The notes beneath the pieces were generated by a model. That model was given only the letters and a program-made list of their open reading frames with translations, was not told the DNA's origin and ran no database searches. Shown here in pieces: positions 32,880 to 42,215 of a stretch of DNA of 64,000 nucleotides. The translations under genes and the position numbers were made by a program. Every line of letters starts with the position of its first letter. Positions within the stretch are counted from its first letter, which is position 1. Source of the stretch: JARDZU01 sp963730285 (GTDB lineage: Bacteria; Actinomycetota; Acidimicrobiia; Spongiisociales; ZC4RG35); NCBI GenBank assembly GCA_963730285.1, contig CAVSQY010000014.1:87255-151254 (forward strand), given 5' to 3'.

Positions 32880-32883
<4 letters not shown>
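31672..32883 (-). CDS. ABC-2 permease (NatB-like, Na+/drug exporter type)
   Basis: The 403-residue permease has one N-terminal helix (SYLITSAVTLLIVVGLVVVP), a large extracytoplasmic domain (about residues 45-180), then five or six helices; YGTWILSGVTEEKSNRVVEV then LLSSIKPWQLLAGKIAGIG is the characteristic NatB/YhaP motif. It is preceded by its ATPase (4-nt overlap). Members export sodium, drugs or peptides; substrate unknown. Confidence 0.92.
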
Positions 32884-33767
<884 letters not shown>

Positions 33768-33821
33768 GGCGCCAGGGTAACGGGCCGCACCAGATGCGCC
33801 GCGGCGAGCGTCCGCCTGCCG

Positions 33822-34823
33822 TCAATCGAGCAGGGTTGGGCGAAAGAGCCGGTCATGGGTGGTGAGTGCGAACCGGTCGGTCATCCCGGCCACATAGTCG
33901 ACGGCTCGGTGCAGAGGGTCGGCGGTAGGGGTCGTGAACGAGTCCGGTACCTCCTGGGGATGATCCGAGTAGTACCTGACCAGGTCCTGGATGACCATGA
34001 TCGCCTTCTGCTTCTGTTTCTCGGACTCGGGATTCAGGTACACACGTTCGAACATGAAGTCGCGCAATCCGCTCATCACGTCGAGATGTTCGGAGTCCAT
34101 CTCCACCTTCCCCATCTTGTGGCTCGTCTCGATGACAGAGGTCGCCATCGAATCGATCCACTCCCGCGACGTGGCGCCGAGCGCGACCAGGGCTGCGGTG
34201 GGGATGTCGTGATACTGGATAACGTCGGCGCGCAGCGCATCTGCCACGTCATGGGTCAGGTAGGCGATGCGATCGGCGTATCGGCACAGCAGGCCCTCCT
34301 CCGTGCGTGGTGGTGGATCGATCCTCCAAGAGTGGGCGCGAACGCCGTCGAGGACCTCGTAGGTGAGGTTTTGGGGCTCGAGGAGGGATAGGACCCTGAC
34401 CCCGTGAGCCGAGTGCAGCCATTCGCCCTCCACGAATGGGGAGAGGGCCTCCTCGCCGGTGTGACCGAACGGTGAGTGTCCGACGTCGTGGGCCAGGCAG
34501 ATCGCCTCGGTGAGGTCCTCGTTGAGCCCGAGGGCGCGGGCCATGGCCCGGCCGACCTGGGTCACCTGGATGGTGTGCGTCATCCTTGTCACGTAGTGGT
34601 CCCCATCGGGATTCAAGAACACCTGCGTCTTGTGTTTCAGCCGACGGAAGGCCTTGGTGTGGACGATGCGGTCGCGGTCCCGCTCGAAGACGGTGCGGAA
34701 CTCGTCCTGTTCCTCGTCCTGCTCGCGGCCGGCGCTCTGATCTGACTTGGTTGCCGCCCCGGCCAGTAGCTCGTGCTCGAGCAGCTCGCGATCGATTCGG
34801 GTCCGTCTCAGCAATCCGTCCAT
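33822..34823 (-). CDS. dgt: Deoxyguanosinetriphosphate triphosphohydrolase-like protein
   Basis: The 333-residue protein has the HD-domain dNTPase motifs in order: RTVFERDRDRIVHTKAFRRL, KHKTQVFLNPDGDHYVTRMTHT (first His), AICLAHDVGHSPFGHTGE (HD pair), YADRIAYLTHDVADAL (last Asp). This is the actinobacterial Dgt type that hydrolyses dNTPs to nucleosides and triphosphate. Start ATG 34823. A 152-nt gap without any recognisable element separates it from the phosphonate-type transporter. Confidence 0.93.
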   Translation of the reverse strand: MDGLLRRTRIDRELLEHELLAGAATKSDQSAGREQDEEQDEFRTVFERDRDRIVHTKAFRRLKHKTQVFLNPDGDHYVTRMTHTIQVTQVGRAMARALGLNEDLTEAICLAHDVGHSPFGHTGEEALSPFVEGEWLHSAHGVRVLSLLEPQNLTYEVLDGVRAHSWRIDPPPRTEEGLLCRYADRIAYLTHDVADALRADVIQYHDIPTAALVALGATSREWIDSMATSVIETSHKMGKVEMDSEHLDVMSGLRDFMFERVYLNPESEKQKQKAIMVIQDLVRYYSDHPQEVPDSFTTPTADPLHRAVDYVAGMTDRFALTTHDRLFRPTLLD

Positions 34824-34975
34824 TGACGTCCAAGGCTACGCGGGCATCAGGTGTAGCGGCCATCCGACTTCTGGCTTGGTCTGACAGTCGAAGTGCCCGA
34901 ACGGACTCTGGCATGGGAGATGAAGCTTGGGGCCCGTGGTAACCACCCGGCGAGAGTCATCGGGCAGAGCGGCTT

Positions 34976-36925
34976 TCAGACGTAGTGCTCCCGAAGCCGG
35001 GAGCTGACGTAATCCATGGCTGCCACGACGACGGCGATTGCCAGGATCTGGGCAGCGGCGCCCCGGTAGTTGAGCTGGTTGATGTTCTGTTGAAGGATGA
35101 GCCCGATGCCACCGCCGCCGACGAATCCGATGATCGTCGACATCCGCACGTTTATGTCCCAGCGGTACATGGTGAAGGCGATGAACGGGGGCACGATCTG
35201 AGGAACCACCCCATACACCACGGTCTGCAAACGTGTCGCCCCGGTGGCGCGGACCGCCTCCAAGGGGCCCGTGCTGATGCTCTCCACTTGCTCCGAGTAG
35301 AGCTTGGCGTTGGCGGCGATGGTGTGGAGGGCCAGCGCCAGGGTTCCGGCAAAGGCGCCCAGCCCGACCCAGACCACGAACACCAACGCCAGGATCAGTG
35401 CCTCGATCGATCTCAGCGTGTTGAAGAAGGTGCGGAAGAGGTAGTAGATACCGAGACCCGAACCGAGCTGTCCCCGAACCGAGCCCAACGCTCCAAGGCC
35501 CAGACCGAGCACGGCGCCGATCGCCGCGGGGATGACGACGGTGGCCGTGATATCGATGATCTGGTACATCCAGGCGATCACCTGGCCGATGCCAATTGCC
35601 ACGACCGCGCCGGCCAGACCGAGCACGGCGATGGAGAGCACCCGATTGAGACCTGAGCCAACCTTCTTTGCGATGGCGTAGGAGAGCTTGCTGGCGAAGA
35701 TGGCCAGGGCCACCGCCCCGGCCAGGGCAGCGAGGACACCGAAGGCAAGAGCCATGATCTCGCCCATGCGTTGCACGAACGTCCCCAGGAAGGAGCCTGG
35801 TCCCAGAGCCGGGGCGGCCGCGGCCCCTCCGATCTCCATGAAGCGGACGGAGGCCTGCGAGGCCAACAGGAAGAGGGCTGCCCCGGCGAGACCGGAGCCA
35901 ACCCTGAGCCAGCGGGAACGCTCGGTCCCGGGGAGGGGGACGGCGAATCGGAGGGTGCGGAGGCCAACCCAAACCATGACGATGGCGGTCGCCCCCATGA
36001 GCAGCGCCGAGCCCGGCAAGGCGTCAACGACGGCGGCTCCTCCCAACGCGGCGGCATAGCCGGCGACCGCACCCACGGGCAGGGCGACGATCGCCAACCC
36101 GATGTTGATGGCCGGGATCCGGATATCGCTCATCAGGTTTCTCGCCGCCAGGAAGGAAAGGGGCACGGCGATGATCGTGCCCACCGTGGTGGCGAGAAGA
36201 GCGAGGAAGATGGTCTCGATGATCCCCTTCCAGGTTGCCTTGGCATTCGGGGACCAGCTCGGCGAGCGCAACGTGATCTCCTCACCGGTTTGGGGATCCG
36301 TCTGCCCGGTGGGCACGTAGATGGGGCTGAATATGCTTCCCACCCGCTCCCGGGTCCTGGCCCGGATGGTCTGCACCTCGTCATCGGGACGATTGGGAAG
36401 CTGGGCTTCGATGCTGAAGTCACCGTCGATATTGGTTCGCACCTGGGCGATACGGAGCTCGACTCCGTTGGGTGGCACGAAGAAGACATTGATGGGCTCG
36501 TTGGACCCAAAACCCTGGCCCGAGACGGTGACACGTTCTCTGGGAGCGGCACAGACCGGGTCGACCGACATCGTCGCATCTCCGCCCGTGGAGGCCGCTG
36601 CAGTGAGACCGCCGGCGGGACACGGCATGGCGAAATCGATGTCGATGTCGGTGGCGACCGTCTCGTAGGTCAAGAGGTCGGGCTGGCCCAGGGCCCGGAT
36701 GATGTTGGTGAATCGGCCCTGGCGGACGGGATCGCCAATGCGGTCCAACCTGACCTCCACCACCTGGAATCCATAGGCGTAGATCACGAACCCTGCGACA
36801 AGCCCGGCGGCGATCCACAAGCTACGACGCAGAGTTCGTCGCTTCGGCTTTTCTTCTTCCCGTTGCGGCGTCTCCTCAGGGGCGGTGGTCTCGAGGTCAG
36901 CCAACCCGCTCCGCCTCCCTGCCAT
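34976..36925 (-). CDS. phnE: Oversized PhnE-type ABC permease with extracytoplasmic domain
   Basis: The 649-residue product is more than twice the usual 260-290. After a polar head and helix at residues 35-55 there is a beta-rich domain (about 117-205) with an IPT/Ig-like look (RVTVSGQGFGSNEPINVFFV). The permease begins at about 231 (TWKGIIETIFLALLATTVGT) and is interrupted at 270-490 by several extra helices; it ends with the conserved EAA-like block GPLEAVRATGATRLQTVVYG and DINVRMSTIIGFVGGGGIGL. It overlaps phnC by 29 nt. It probably passes phosphonate, phosphite or a related anion, but nothing in the sequence fixes the substrate. Confidence 0.82.
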   Translation of the reverse strand: MAGRRSGLADLETTAPEETPQREEEKPKRRTLRRSLWIAAGLVAGFVIYAYGFQVVEVRLDRIGDPVRQGRFTNIIRALGQPDLLTYETVATDIDIDFAMPCPAGGLTAAASTGGDATMSVDPVCAAPRERVTVSGQGFGSNEPINVFFVPPNGVELRIAQVRTNIDGDFSIEAQLPNRPDDEVQTIRARTRERVGSIFSPIYVPTGQTDPQTGEEITLRSPSWSPNAKATWKGIIETIFLALLATTVGTIIAVPLSFLAARNLMSDIRIPAINIGLAIVALPVGAVAGYAAALGGAAVVDALPGSALLMGATAIVMVWVGLRTLRFAVPLPGTERSRWLRVGSGLAGAALFLLASQASVRFMEIGGAAAAPALGPGSFLGTFVQRMGEIMALAFGVLAALAGAVALAIFASKLSYAIAKKVGSGLNRVLSIAVLGLAGAVVAIGIGQVIAWMYQIIDITATVVIPAAIGAVLGLGLGALGSVRGQLGSGLGIYYLFRTFFNTLRSIEALILALVFVVWVGLGAFAGTLALALHTIAANAKLYSEQVESISTGPLEAVRATGATRLQTVVYGVVPQIVPPFIAFTMYRWDINVRMSTIIGFVGGGGIGLILQQNINQLNYRGAAAQILAIAVVVAAMDYVSSRLREHYV

Positions 36926-37649
36926 AGATCTCCTTGAACATCTCGTCGTCGATCTCCGATGGCAGCCCTTCGAACACCTTGCGACCCTCGTTGAGGGCGA
37001 TCACCCGCTGCCCGTAACGGTGGACCAGGTCGAGGAAGTGAAGGCTGCACAGAACCATGACCCCATCGTCGCGGTTTATCGTCTCCAGGTATTGCATGAT
37101 GGAGTGGGCGAGCACCGGATCGAGGCTGGCCACTGGCTCGTCGGCGAGGATCATCTCCGGCTCTTGCATCATGGCCCTGGCGATCCCGACCCGCTGTTGC
37201 TGGCCACCACTCAGCTCCTCGGACCGGTTATGGGCTTTCTCCTCGAGCCCCACACGCTCCAGCAGCCTCATTGCTTCCTCACGGTCCCTCTTTGAGAACC
37301 GGTTGACCACCGAAAGGGCGGGACTGGTGTAGCCAAGTCGGCCGGCGAGGACATTGGTGATCACCTTGGAGCGATGCACCAGATTGAAGTGCTGGAACAC
37401 CATGCCGATCCGTCGGCGGATGTTGCGCAGATCCTCGTGGTTGGCCGCGGTGATGTCCTCGCCCTTCCATAGGATCTGACCCTCGGTCGGGTCGATCAGC
37501 CGGTTGATGCAACGCAGGAGGGTGGACTTGCCCGACCCCGACAACCCGATCACGGCCAGGAACTGCCCTTCAGGCACTTCGAACGACACGTCCTCGAGGG
37601 CGACGGTGCCATCGTCGTACACCTTGGTCAGGTTTTGGACCTGGAGCAT
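36897..37649 (-). CDS. phnC: Phosphonate-type ABC transporter ATPase
   Basis: The 250-residue subunit has Walker A GLSGSGKSTLL, signature LSGGQQQRVGIARAMM, Walker B MILADEPVASLDP and switch His in CSLHFLDLVHRYG. The insert NHEDLRNIRRRIGMVFQHFN and the wording of the signature are those of PhnC proteins. It lies between phnD, separated by a GC-rich hairpin, and the overlapping phnE gene. ATP use drives import of the ligand bound by PhnD. Confidence 0.92.
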   Translation of the reverse strand: MLQVQNLTKVYDDGTVALEDVSFEVPEGQFLAVIGLSGSGKSTLLRCINRLIDPTEGQILWKGEDITAANHEDLRNIRRRIGMVFQHFNLVHRSKVITNVLAGRLGYTSPALSVVNRFSKRDREEAMRLLERVGLEEKAHNRSEELSGGQQQRVGIARAMMQEPEMILADEPVASLDPVLAHSIMQYLETINRDDGVMVLCSLHFLDLVHRYGQRVIALNEGRKVFEGLPSEIDDEMFKEIYGREAERVG

Positions 37650-37658
37650 CTGTTACCG

Positions 37659-37688
37659 GGGAGGGAGCCAGTTGCCAGGCCCCCTCCC
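37659..37688 (-). terminator. GC-rich intercistronic hairpin between phnD and phnC
   Basis: GGGAGGGAGCC (37659-37669) and GGCCCCCTCCC (37678-37688) pair with one mismatch and an 8-nt loop. On the minus strand it sits 24 nt after the phnD stop, before the phnC start. No T-run follows. It may be a partial terminator or mRNA stabiliser that lets the binding protein be made in excess. Confidence 0.55.
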
Positions 37689-37711
37689 TCATTCGCTTTC
37701 GTCGTGGTGGT

Positions 37712-38803
37712 CTACAGGTCTTCCAGGGTGATGCCCTGTGAGTCGACAACGCTACGCACCACGTCATACTCGGCGTCGGTGGCAGGCTCGATCCCCGACC
37801 AGGCATAGAAATCCTGGTTGCCAATGGAATCCGCCCACTCCGGTGTCTCCGCGAAGGCGACGAGCGCCTCTTCGATCTGTGCCCGCAAATCGGCGGGGAA
37901 GTCCGGCCCAAACGACAGCGTGTCGTTGGGGATCGGGTCGGTGATGGTCAGGATCCGCACCTTTTGCATGATGTCGGGTGCCTCTTCGGTGGCGCTGGCC
38001 CGGGCGTCGAGCACCCGATAGTCGCCACACCAGAGTTGATCATCGGCGTTGGTCGCGCAGCTGTCGATGAACTCGTCCGGGATATCCGGTGAGTCGCCGA
38101 TCTCCCACTGCCCCTCCGGGAGCAGCGGTGGGCTGAAGAACGTGGTCCCGAAGTCCACCTCACCGTTGTAGACCGCCAGGGCCGCCTGCGGGTGCCCGCC
38201 GGCCTCCGTGGTCTCACCGGGGGTTACACCGGCGTCATCGAGGGCCACCGAGGGGAAGAGGAACCCTGAGGTTGATCCGGGGTCGGGGTAGGCCCAAGAT
38301 GCGCCGTCCAGATCCGCCAGCGTCTCGTAGTCGCTGTCGCGAGCCACCAGGAACTGGGCCCAGTACACACCCCAACCGAAGCGAACCGCCTTGAACGACA
38401 CGTCCACCTGGCAAAGTTGCGAGGCGAGCACGTAACCGAACGCAGGGATGAACCCCATCGTGTCGGCCGGGTTGGCGCACATCTCTTCGATGGTGGCGGC
38501 GTACGAGGTCGGAATGCTCACTTCGAACTCGAGGCCGGTGGCTTCGGTGAGCGCCTGGTCCATGATCTCACCGCCGCTGGTGATCACCTGGGCGTCGACC
38601 GATGGGACGAAGAGCACCTGGATCGGTCTCTCCGCCGACCCCAACTCGGCCATTGCCTCGGTGGTGGTCGTCGTCTCGGGTGGTGCTGTGGTCGTTGTCG
38701 TCTCGGGGGCCGCGGTCGTCGTCGTGCTGCCACCGTCACCGCCACACGCGGCCACCAACAGCGCGAAGGCCGCGATTCCTGCCCAAAGGGCTTTCTTACT
38801 CAT
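37712..38803 (-). CDS. phnD: Phosphonate-type ABC substrate-binding lipoprotein
   Basis: The 363-residue protein has a lipoprotein signal (ALWAGIAAFALLVAACGG, Cys20), a Thr-rich linker, then a type-II binding fold: IQVLFVPSVDAQVITSGGEI, TGLEFEVSIPTSYAATIEEM, LADLDGASWAYPDPGSTSG (the ligand-loop), NGEVDFGTTFF. These are PhnD-like features also seen in phosphite and phosphonate binders. AGGAGAAGGA immediately before the ATG is a strong ribosome site. It is first in the operon phnD-phnC-phnE. No C-P lyase or phosphonatase genes are present in the window. Confidence 0.9.
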   Translation of the reverse strand: MSKKALWAGIAAFALLVAACGGDGGSTTTTAAPETTTTTAPPETTTTTEAMAELGSAERPIQVLFVPSVDAQVITSGGEIMDQALTEATGLEFEVSIPTSYAATIEEMCANPADTMGFIPAFGYVLASQLCQVDVSFKAVRFGWGVYWAQFLVARDSDYETLADLDGASWAYPDPGSTSGFLFPSVALDDAGVTPGETTEAGGHPQAALAVYNGEVDFGTTFFSPPLLPEGQWEIGDSPDIPDEFIDSCATNADDQLWCGDYRVLDARASATEEAPDIMQKVRILTITDPIPNDTLSFGPDFPADLRAQIEEALVAFAETPEWADSIGNQDFYAWSGIEPATDAEYDVVRSVVDSQGITLEDL

Positions 38804-38866
38804 TCCTTCTCCTAAGTTTCACTCCCAGTGGCTGCGACTCCCCGGATCGCAACGGGGCGACCCTAG

Positions 38867-39430
38867 CTACCTGGAGAGGGTGGATTCCAGCCGGGCTACC
38901 AGTCCGCGAAACTCATCGAAGTCGTGGATGTCGATCGCACCGGGAAGTGGGCGGTTCCAGGGCCTGACGTATCGGCAGACCACACGGTCGGGGCGGTTGG
39001 CGAGGAGGGTCGGGAGCACGTGCGGGCTGTCGTCCAGATATACGTCGCAGTCGATCGCCCACTTGTCGTCCCTTATGTGCACTTCTTTGGTGGGCAGGCC
39101 CACCTTCTCGATCCACTCGTGAGTGTCGGCGATGGCAAATGCGGGCTTGGCGGTGATGATCACGACCTCGTGGCCCGCCTCATCCAGTTCATGAAGGGCC
39201 TCCACGGCACCGGGGAAAGGCTCGAGATGCCAGAACAAAGATCGGCCATCGAGGTCCGATGACCATCGCCAGAAGTCACGCATCGTCTCGAAGTGGGTCA
39301 GCTCGGTGAGACCGTCCCATTTGGTGGCGACGTCGAGCTCGAGGTCTGCCCCGAAGTCGCGGTTGTAGAAATCTATCCATCCCTTGGTGAAGTCCGCGAC
39401 CACTCCGTCCAAGTCGATGCCGAGCCTCAT
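38867..39430 (-). CDS. 5'-nucleotidase-like HAD phosphatase
   Basis: The 187-residue protein has the HAD core: IDLDGVVADF (nucleophile and acid Asp), VVIITAKP (motif II), VHIRDDKWAIDCDVYLDDSP (motif III/IV). The cap and ending are like the 5'(3')-deoxyribonucleotidase family. Start is 39430 or 39439 (MERM); I prefer the later ATG as the family starts MRLGIDLDG. It lies 63 nt upstream of phnD in the same direction and is divergent from the ArsR regulator. Confidence 0.82.
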   Translation of the reverse strand: MRLGIDLDGVVADFTKGWIDFYNRDFGADLELDVATKWDGLTELTHFETMRDFWRWSSDLDGRSLFWHLEPFPGAVEALHELDEAGHEVVIITAKPAFAIADTHEWIEKVGLPTKEVHIRDDKWAIDCDVYLDDSPHVLPTLLANRPDRVVCRYVRPWNRPLPGAIDIHDFDEFRGLVARLESTLSR

Positions 39431-39523
39431 CCGCTCCATCCTCGCATCGTCGGGAACGTAGACGGGTGTGGGTGCCTTCAGGTCTTGGCCCTCGAGTCTG
39501 AACGTTCAACGATTCCCTCACAT

Positions 39524-39555
39524 TTCAAATCGCTTGAACATTCAAGGCGGTTGAA
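39524..39555. promoter_or_regulatory. Tandem TTCAA-N5-TTGAA operator
   Basis: TTCAA (39524-39528) pairs with TTGAA (39534-39538), then 2 nt, then TTCAA (39541-39545) pairs with TTGAA (39551-39555). The two inverted repeats lie 14 nt upstream of the ArsR-like start. Such tandem sites are typical for autoregulating winged-helix proteins. A further TTCAA at 39505 could be an extra half-site. Confidence 0.7.
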
Positions 39556-39569
39556 TTAGATACTCGAAC

Positions 39570-40160
39570 ATGTCCGATCAACTCGAGAATTTCGAGATCG
39601 AGGATGTACGGGTTCTCGAGCTCCTCAACAACCCGATGCGTCTACGCCTCCTCTACCAATTGAGAGAGCCAAGCTCGGTTCGGGACCTTGCCGATCGGCT
39701 CGGGGTCCCGGTCACCCGTCTCTACTACCACCTCAACATGCTCGAGGAAGTCGGCCTGGTCGAGGTTGTGGAGACCCGCAAGCGTGGGGCGTTGTTGCAG
39801 AAGATCTACCGGGCGGTTGCGACCAGCTTCGCGCCGGTTCGCGGGCTCATCGAGGAGACCGACGACCGGGAGCGCATGCTCAAGGCCGCGGTCGGGGCGG
39901 TGCTCGATGGTGCCCGCGCCGACGCCACCGCCGGTCTCATGGATCACTTTGAGCGGGTCGATCAAGGCGACACGCTTTCGAAAGGGACGATGGGGAGGAC
40001 CATTGCCTTCATCAGTGAGGAGAATGCACGCCAGTTCTCGCAGCGGATAGCCGGCCTGGTGGAGGAGATGGCCGAGGCCGAGAGTGGCGCTGGCGTGGGC
40101 TACGCCTTTTCGTTCGTCTTCTTCCCGATGGCTGGGCCGGGCTTCGGAGACGGCCTGTGA
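39570..40160 (+). CDS. ArsR-type winged-helix regulator
   Basis: The 196-residue protein has an ArsR-like HTH in residues 10-80 (VRVLELLNNPMRLRLLYQL, SSVRDLADRLGVPVTRLYYH, LNMLEEVGLVEVVETRKRGA) and a C-terminal helical part with no obvious Cys metal sites, so it probably senses an organic ligand. It overlaps by 4 nt the MFS gene, and a tandem palindrome lies just upstream of its start. It should repress this two-gene operon. Confidence 0.9.
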   Translation: MSDQLENFEIEDVRVLELLNNPMRLRLLYQLREPSSVRDLADRLGVPVTRLYYHLNMLEEVGLVEVVETRKRGALLQKIYRAVATSFAPVRGLIEETDDRERMLKAAVGAVLDGARADATAGLMDHFERVDQGDTLSKGTMGRTIAFISEENARQFSQRIAGLVEEMAEAESGAGVGYAFSFVFFPMAGPGFGDGL

Positions 40161-41395
40161 GCGATCTGAGATCCCTTCTGCGGATCAGAGACTTCCGCTA
40201 TCTCTGGCTCGCCCAGGTGGGATCCGACTTCGGGGACAACCTCACCTTCCTCAGCTTGATGATCCTGGTTCAGCGTCTCACCGGCTCCACGGTGGCCCTG
40301 GCCGGGCTCATGATCGCAGCAGCCCTGCCGGCTCTCGTGCTCGGGGCGTTGTCTGGGGTGTACGTGGATCGCTTCGATCGGAGGCGGACCATGATCGTCT
40401 CAGACCTGCTTCGTGGGATCCTGATACTCCTACTCGTCTTCGTCAGGTCCGAGCAGATGCTCCCACTCCTATATGCAGTGGTATTCGCCCAAGCGACGAT
40501 CGCCACCCTGTTCAATCCGGCACGTGGGGCGCTCCTGCCGCTCATCGTGGGTGGTGAGCAATTGCTTGCGGCCAACTCGGTGTCCCAGACCTCCCGCGTC
40601 ATCTTCAACGTGCTCGGCTCGGCGGCCGCCGGGCTGTTAGCCAGCTTCTCGTCGACCATGTCCGTCGCGTTCGTGGTCGATGCACTGACATTTCTCATGT
40701 CGGCGGCGCTGATCTCGAAGATCGCCGTGCGTGCCCGGCTGACGATGGATCCACAGCCAGCTCGCGCCACCACCGACCTCGCTGCCGGATTCCGCTTCAT
40801 GCTTGGCTCTCGCCCGCTCAAGGGTGTCCTGGTCGGCGCTGCGTTAGCCATGCTCGGCTTCGGGGCGGTCAATGTGCTGACCGTGCCGCTGTTGATCGAC
40901 GACCTCCGGGTGTCGGAGGCGTTCTTGGGGCTCATCGAGGCGGCTCAGGTGGTTGGCATGGTTGTCGCTGGGGTCCTCGTGGCCGCCATGGCTTCCCGGC
41001 TCCGGCCCACCGCCCTGGTCGCCGGTGGCCTGATCGGCGCCGGAGCAGCGATCGCATTGGTGGCCGGGGTCTCCGATGTGTGGCAGATGGCCGGGGTGGC
41101 TCTGCTCGTTGGGTTCGCCATGACACCCACCCAGTCGGGGGTGAGCACCCTCGGTCAGCTCCTCGTCGAGGACCGAATGCGTGGCCGGGTGGGTGGGGCG
41201 TTGAACGCCCTCATCTCGGGAGCCAGCATCCTGTCGATGGCGCTGGCGGGTGTGGCGGCGGCTGCCATCGGGGTGCGCAATGTCTTCGTCGTGGCAGGAG
41301 CCATCACAGTCTGTGGCGGCGTGCTCGCGGCATCTCTGTTCAAGGGGGCTCGGCCCAGCCCGCTCGCATCGGAGCCTGTGCTCGAGCAGTCCTGA
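40157..41395 (+). CDS. MFS exporter under ArsR control
   Basis: GTG at 40157 overlaps the ArsR stop. The 412-residue protein has twelve helices: RDFRYLWLAQVGSDFGDNLT at the start, GALSGVYVDRFDRRRTMIVS (motif A), NPARGALLPLIVGGEQLLAA, then symmetric second half. It belongs to the enterobactin-exporter-like or macrolide-efflux MFS. Operonic with its probable repressor. Confidence 0.92.
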   Translation: MSDLRSLLRIRDFRYLWLAQVGSDFGDNLTFLSLMILVQRLTGSTVALAGLMIAAALPALVLGALSGVYVDRFDRRRTMIVSDLLRGILILLLVFVRSEQMLPLLYAVVFAQATIATLFNPARGALLPLIVGGEQLLAANSVSQTSRVIFNVLGSAAAGLLASFSSTMSVAFVVDALTFLMSAALISKIAVRARLTMDPQPARATTDLAAGFRFMLGSRPLKGVLVGAALAMLGFGAVNVLTVPLLIDDLRVSEAFLGLIEAAQVVGMVVAGVLVAAMASRLRPTALVAGGLIGAGAAIALVAGVSDVWQMAGVALLVGFAMTPTQSGVSTLGQLLVEDRMRGRVGGALNALISGASILSMALAGVAAAAIGVRNVFVVAGAITVCGGVLAASLFKGARPSPLASEPVLEQS

Positions 41396-41411
41396 CGTCC
41401 CACTCGAGCCT

Positions 41412-42161
41412 CTATCGGTAGTCGGGGTTGGGAAAGTCGGATCGACACCCGGCGTCCCAGGCCGCCCTTTGATTGCCATGAACGGGAAAACCACCCTCCT
41501 CCTTGAGCAGCCTCCCCAGGTGCAGGAGGTTCCAGGTCATGAATGTGGTGTTCCGATTGGTGAAGTCGTTCTCGGGGCCACCGGAGCCCTCATCCAGATA
41601 GGACGGTCCCGGCCCGGCCTCGCCGATCCAGCCGGCGTCGGCTTGGGGAGGTATCGAGTAGCCAAGGTGTTGCAACGAGTAGAGGACGTTCATCGAGCAA
41701 TGCTTTATCCCGTCCTCGTTTCCCGTGACCAGACAACCGCCCACCCTCCCGTAGTAGGCATACTGGCCATCCGTGTTCAGCTGGCTCGAGTTTCCGTAGA
41801 GACGCTCGATCACCCGGGTGCAGACCGACGACTTCTCGCCAAGCCAGATCGGCGTGCCCAGGACGAGGATGTCGGCGGCCATTACCCGTTCGAAGATCGA
41901 CGGCCAGTCGTCGGACTCCCATCCATGCTCGGTCATGTCGGGCCACACGCCCGGTGGGATCTCGTAGTCGGTCGCCCTGATCGCGTCTACCTCGACACCC
42001 TGTCTGCGCATTATCTCCGCCGAGATGTCCATCAACCCCTGGGTGTTCGAGGTCTCGGGGCGCTTCTTGAGTGTGGTGTTGATGAAGAACGCTCTGATGT
42101 TGGAGAAGTCCCATGTGCTTTGAGTGCACAGTTCCTCCTGCATCGGTGTGAGTTGGACCAT
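41412..42161 (-). CDS. Flavodoxin-like NADPH-dependent FMN oxidoreductase
   Basis: The 249-residue protein contains an FMN-binding core: IRAFFINTTLKKRPETSNTQ (phosphate loop), ADILVLGTPIWLGEKSS (isoalloxazine loop), GGCLVTGNEDGIKHCSMNVL. It matches the family annotated as flavodoxin-family or NAD(P)H-dependent oxidoreductase. ATG 42161 with GAGGGAG 4 nt upstream. It is convergent with the MFS gene and 54 nt downstream of the ABC permease pair. Physiological partner unknown. Confidence 0.85.
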   Translation of the reverse strand: MVQLTPMQEELCTQSTWDFSNIRAFFINTTLKKRPETSNTQGLMDISAEIMRRQGVEVDAIRATDYEIPPGVWPDMTEHGWESDDWPSIFERVMAADILVLGTPIWLGEKSSVCTRVIERLYGNSSQLNTDGQYAYYGRVGGCLVTGNEDGIKHCSMNVLYSLQHLGYSIPPQADAGWIGEAGPGPSYLDEGSGGPENDFTNRNTTFMTWNLLHLGRLLKEEGGFPVHGNQRAAWDAGCRSDFPNPDYR

Positions 42162-42215
42162 TGGCTCCCTCTGGTTTGGTGGATCCGAAGCTATATCGCC
42201 CGTTGTTTGCCTTGG

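Noticed and set aside
34824..34975. Intergenic region between dgt and phnE
   Set aside because: No promoter, hairpin or small frame with support was found.
35771..36937. 388-codon plus-strand frame
   Set aside because: Shadow of phnE; rich in Gly, Asp, Arg with no domain.
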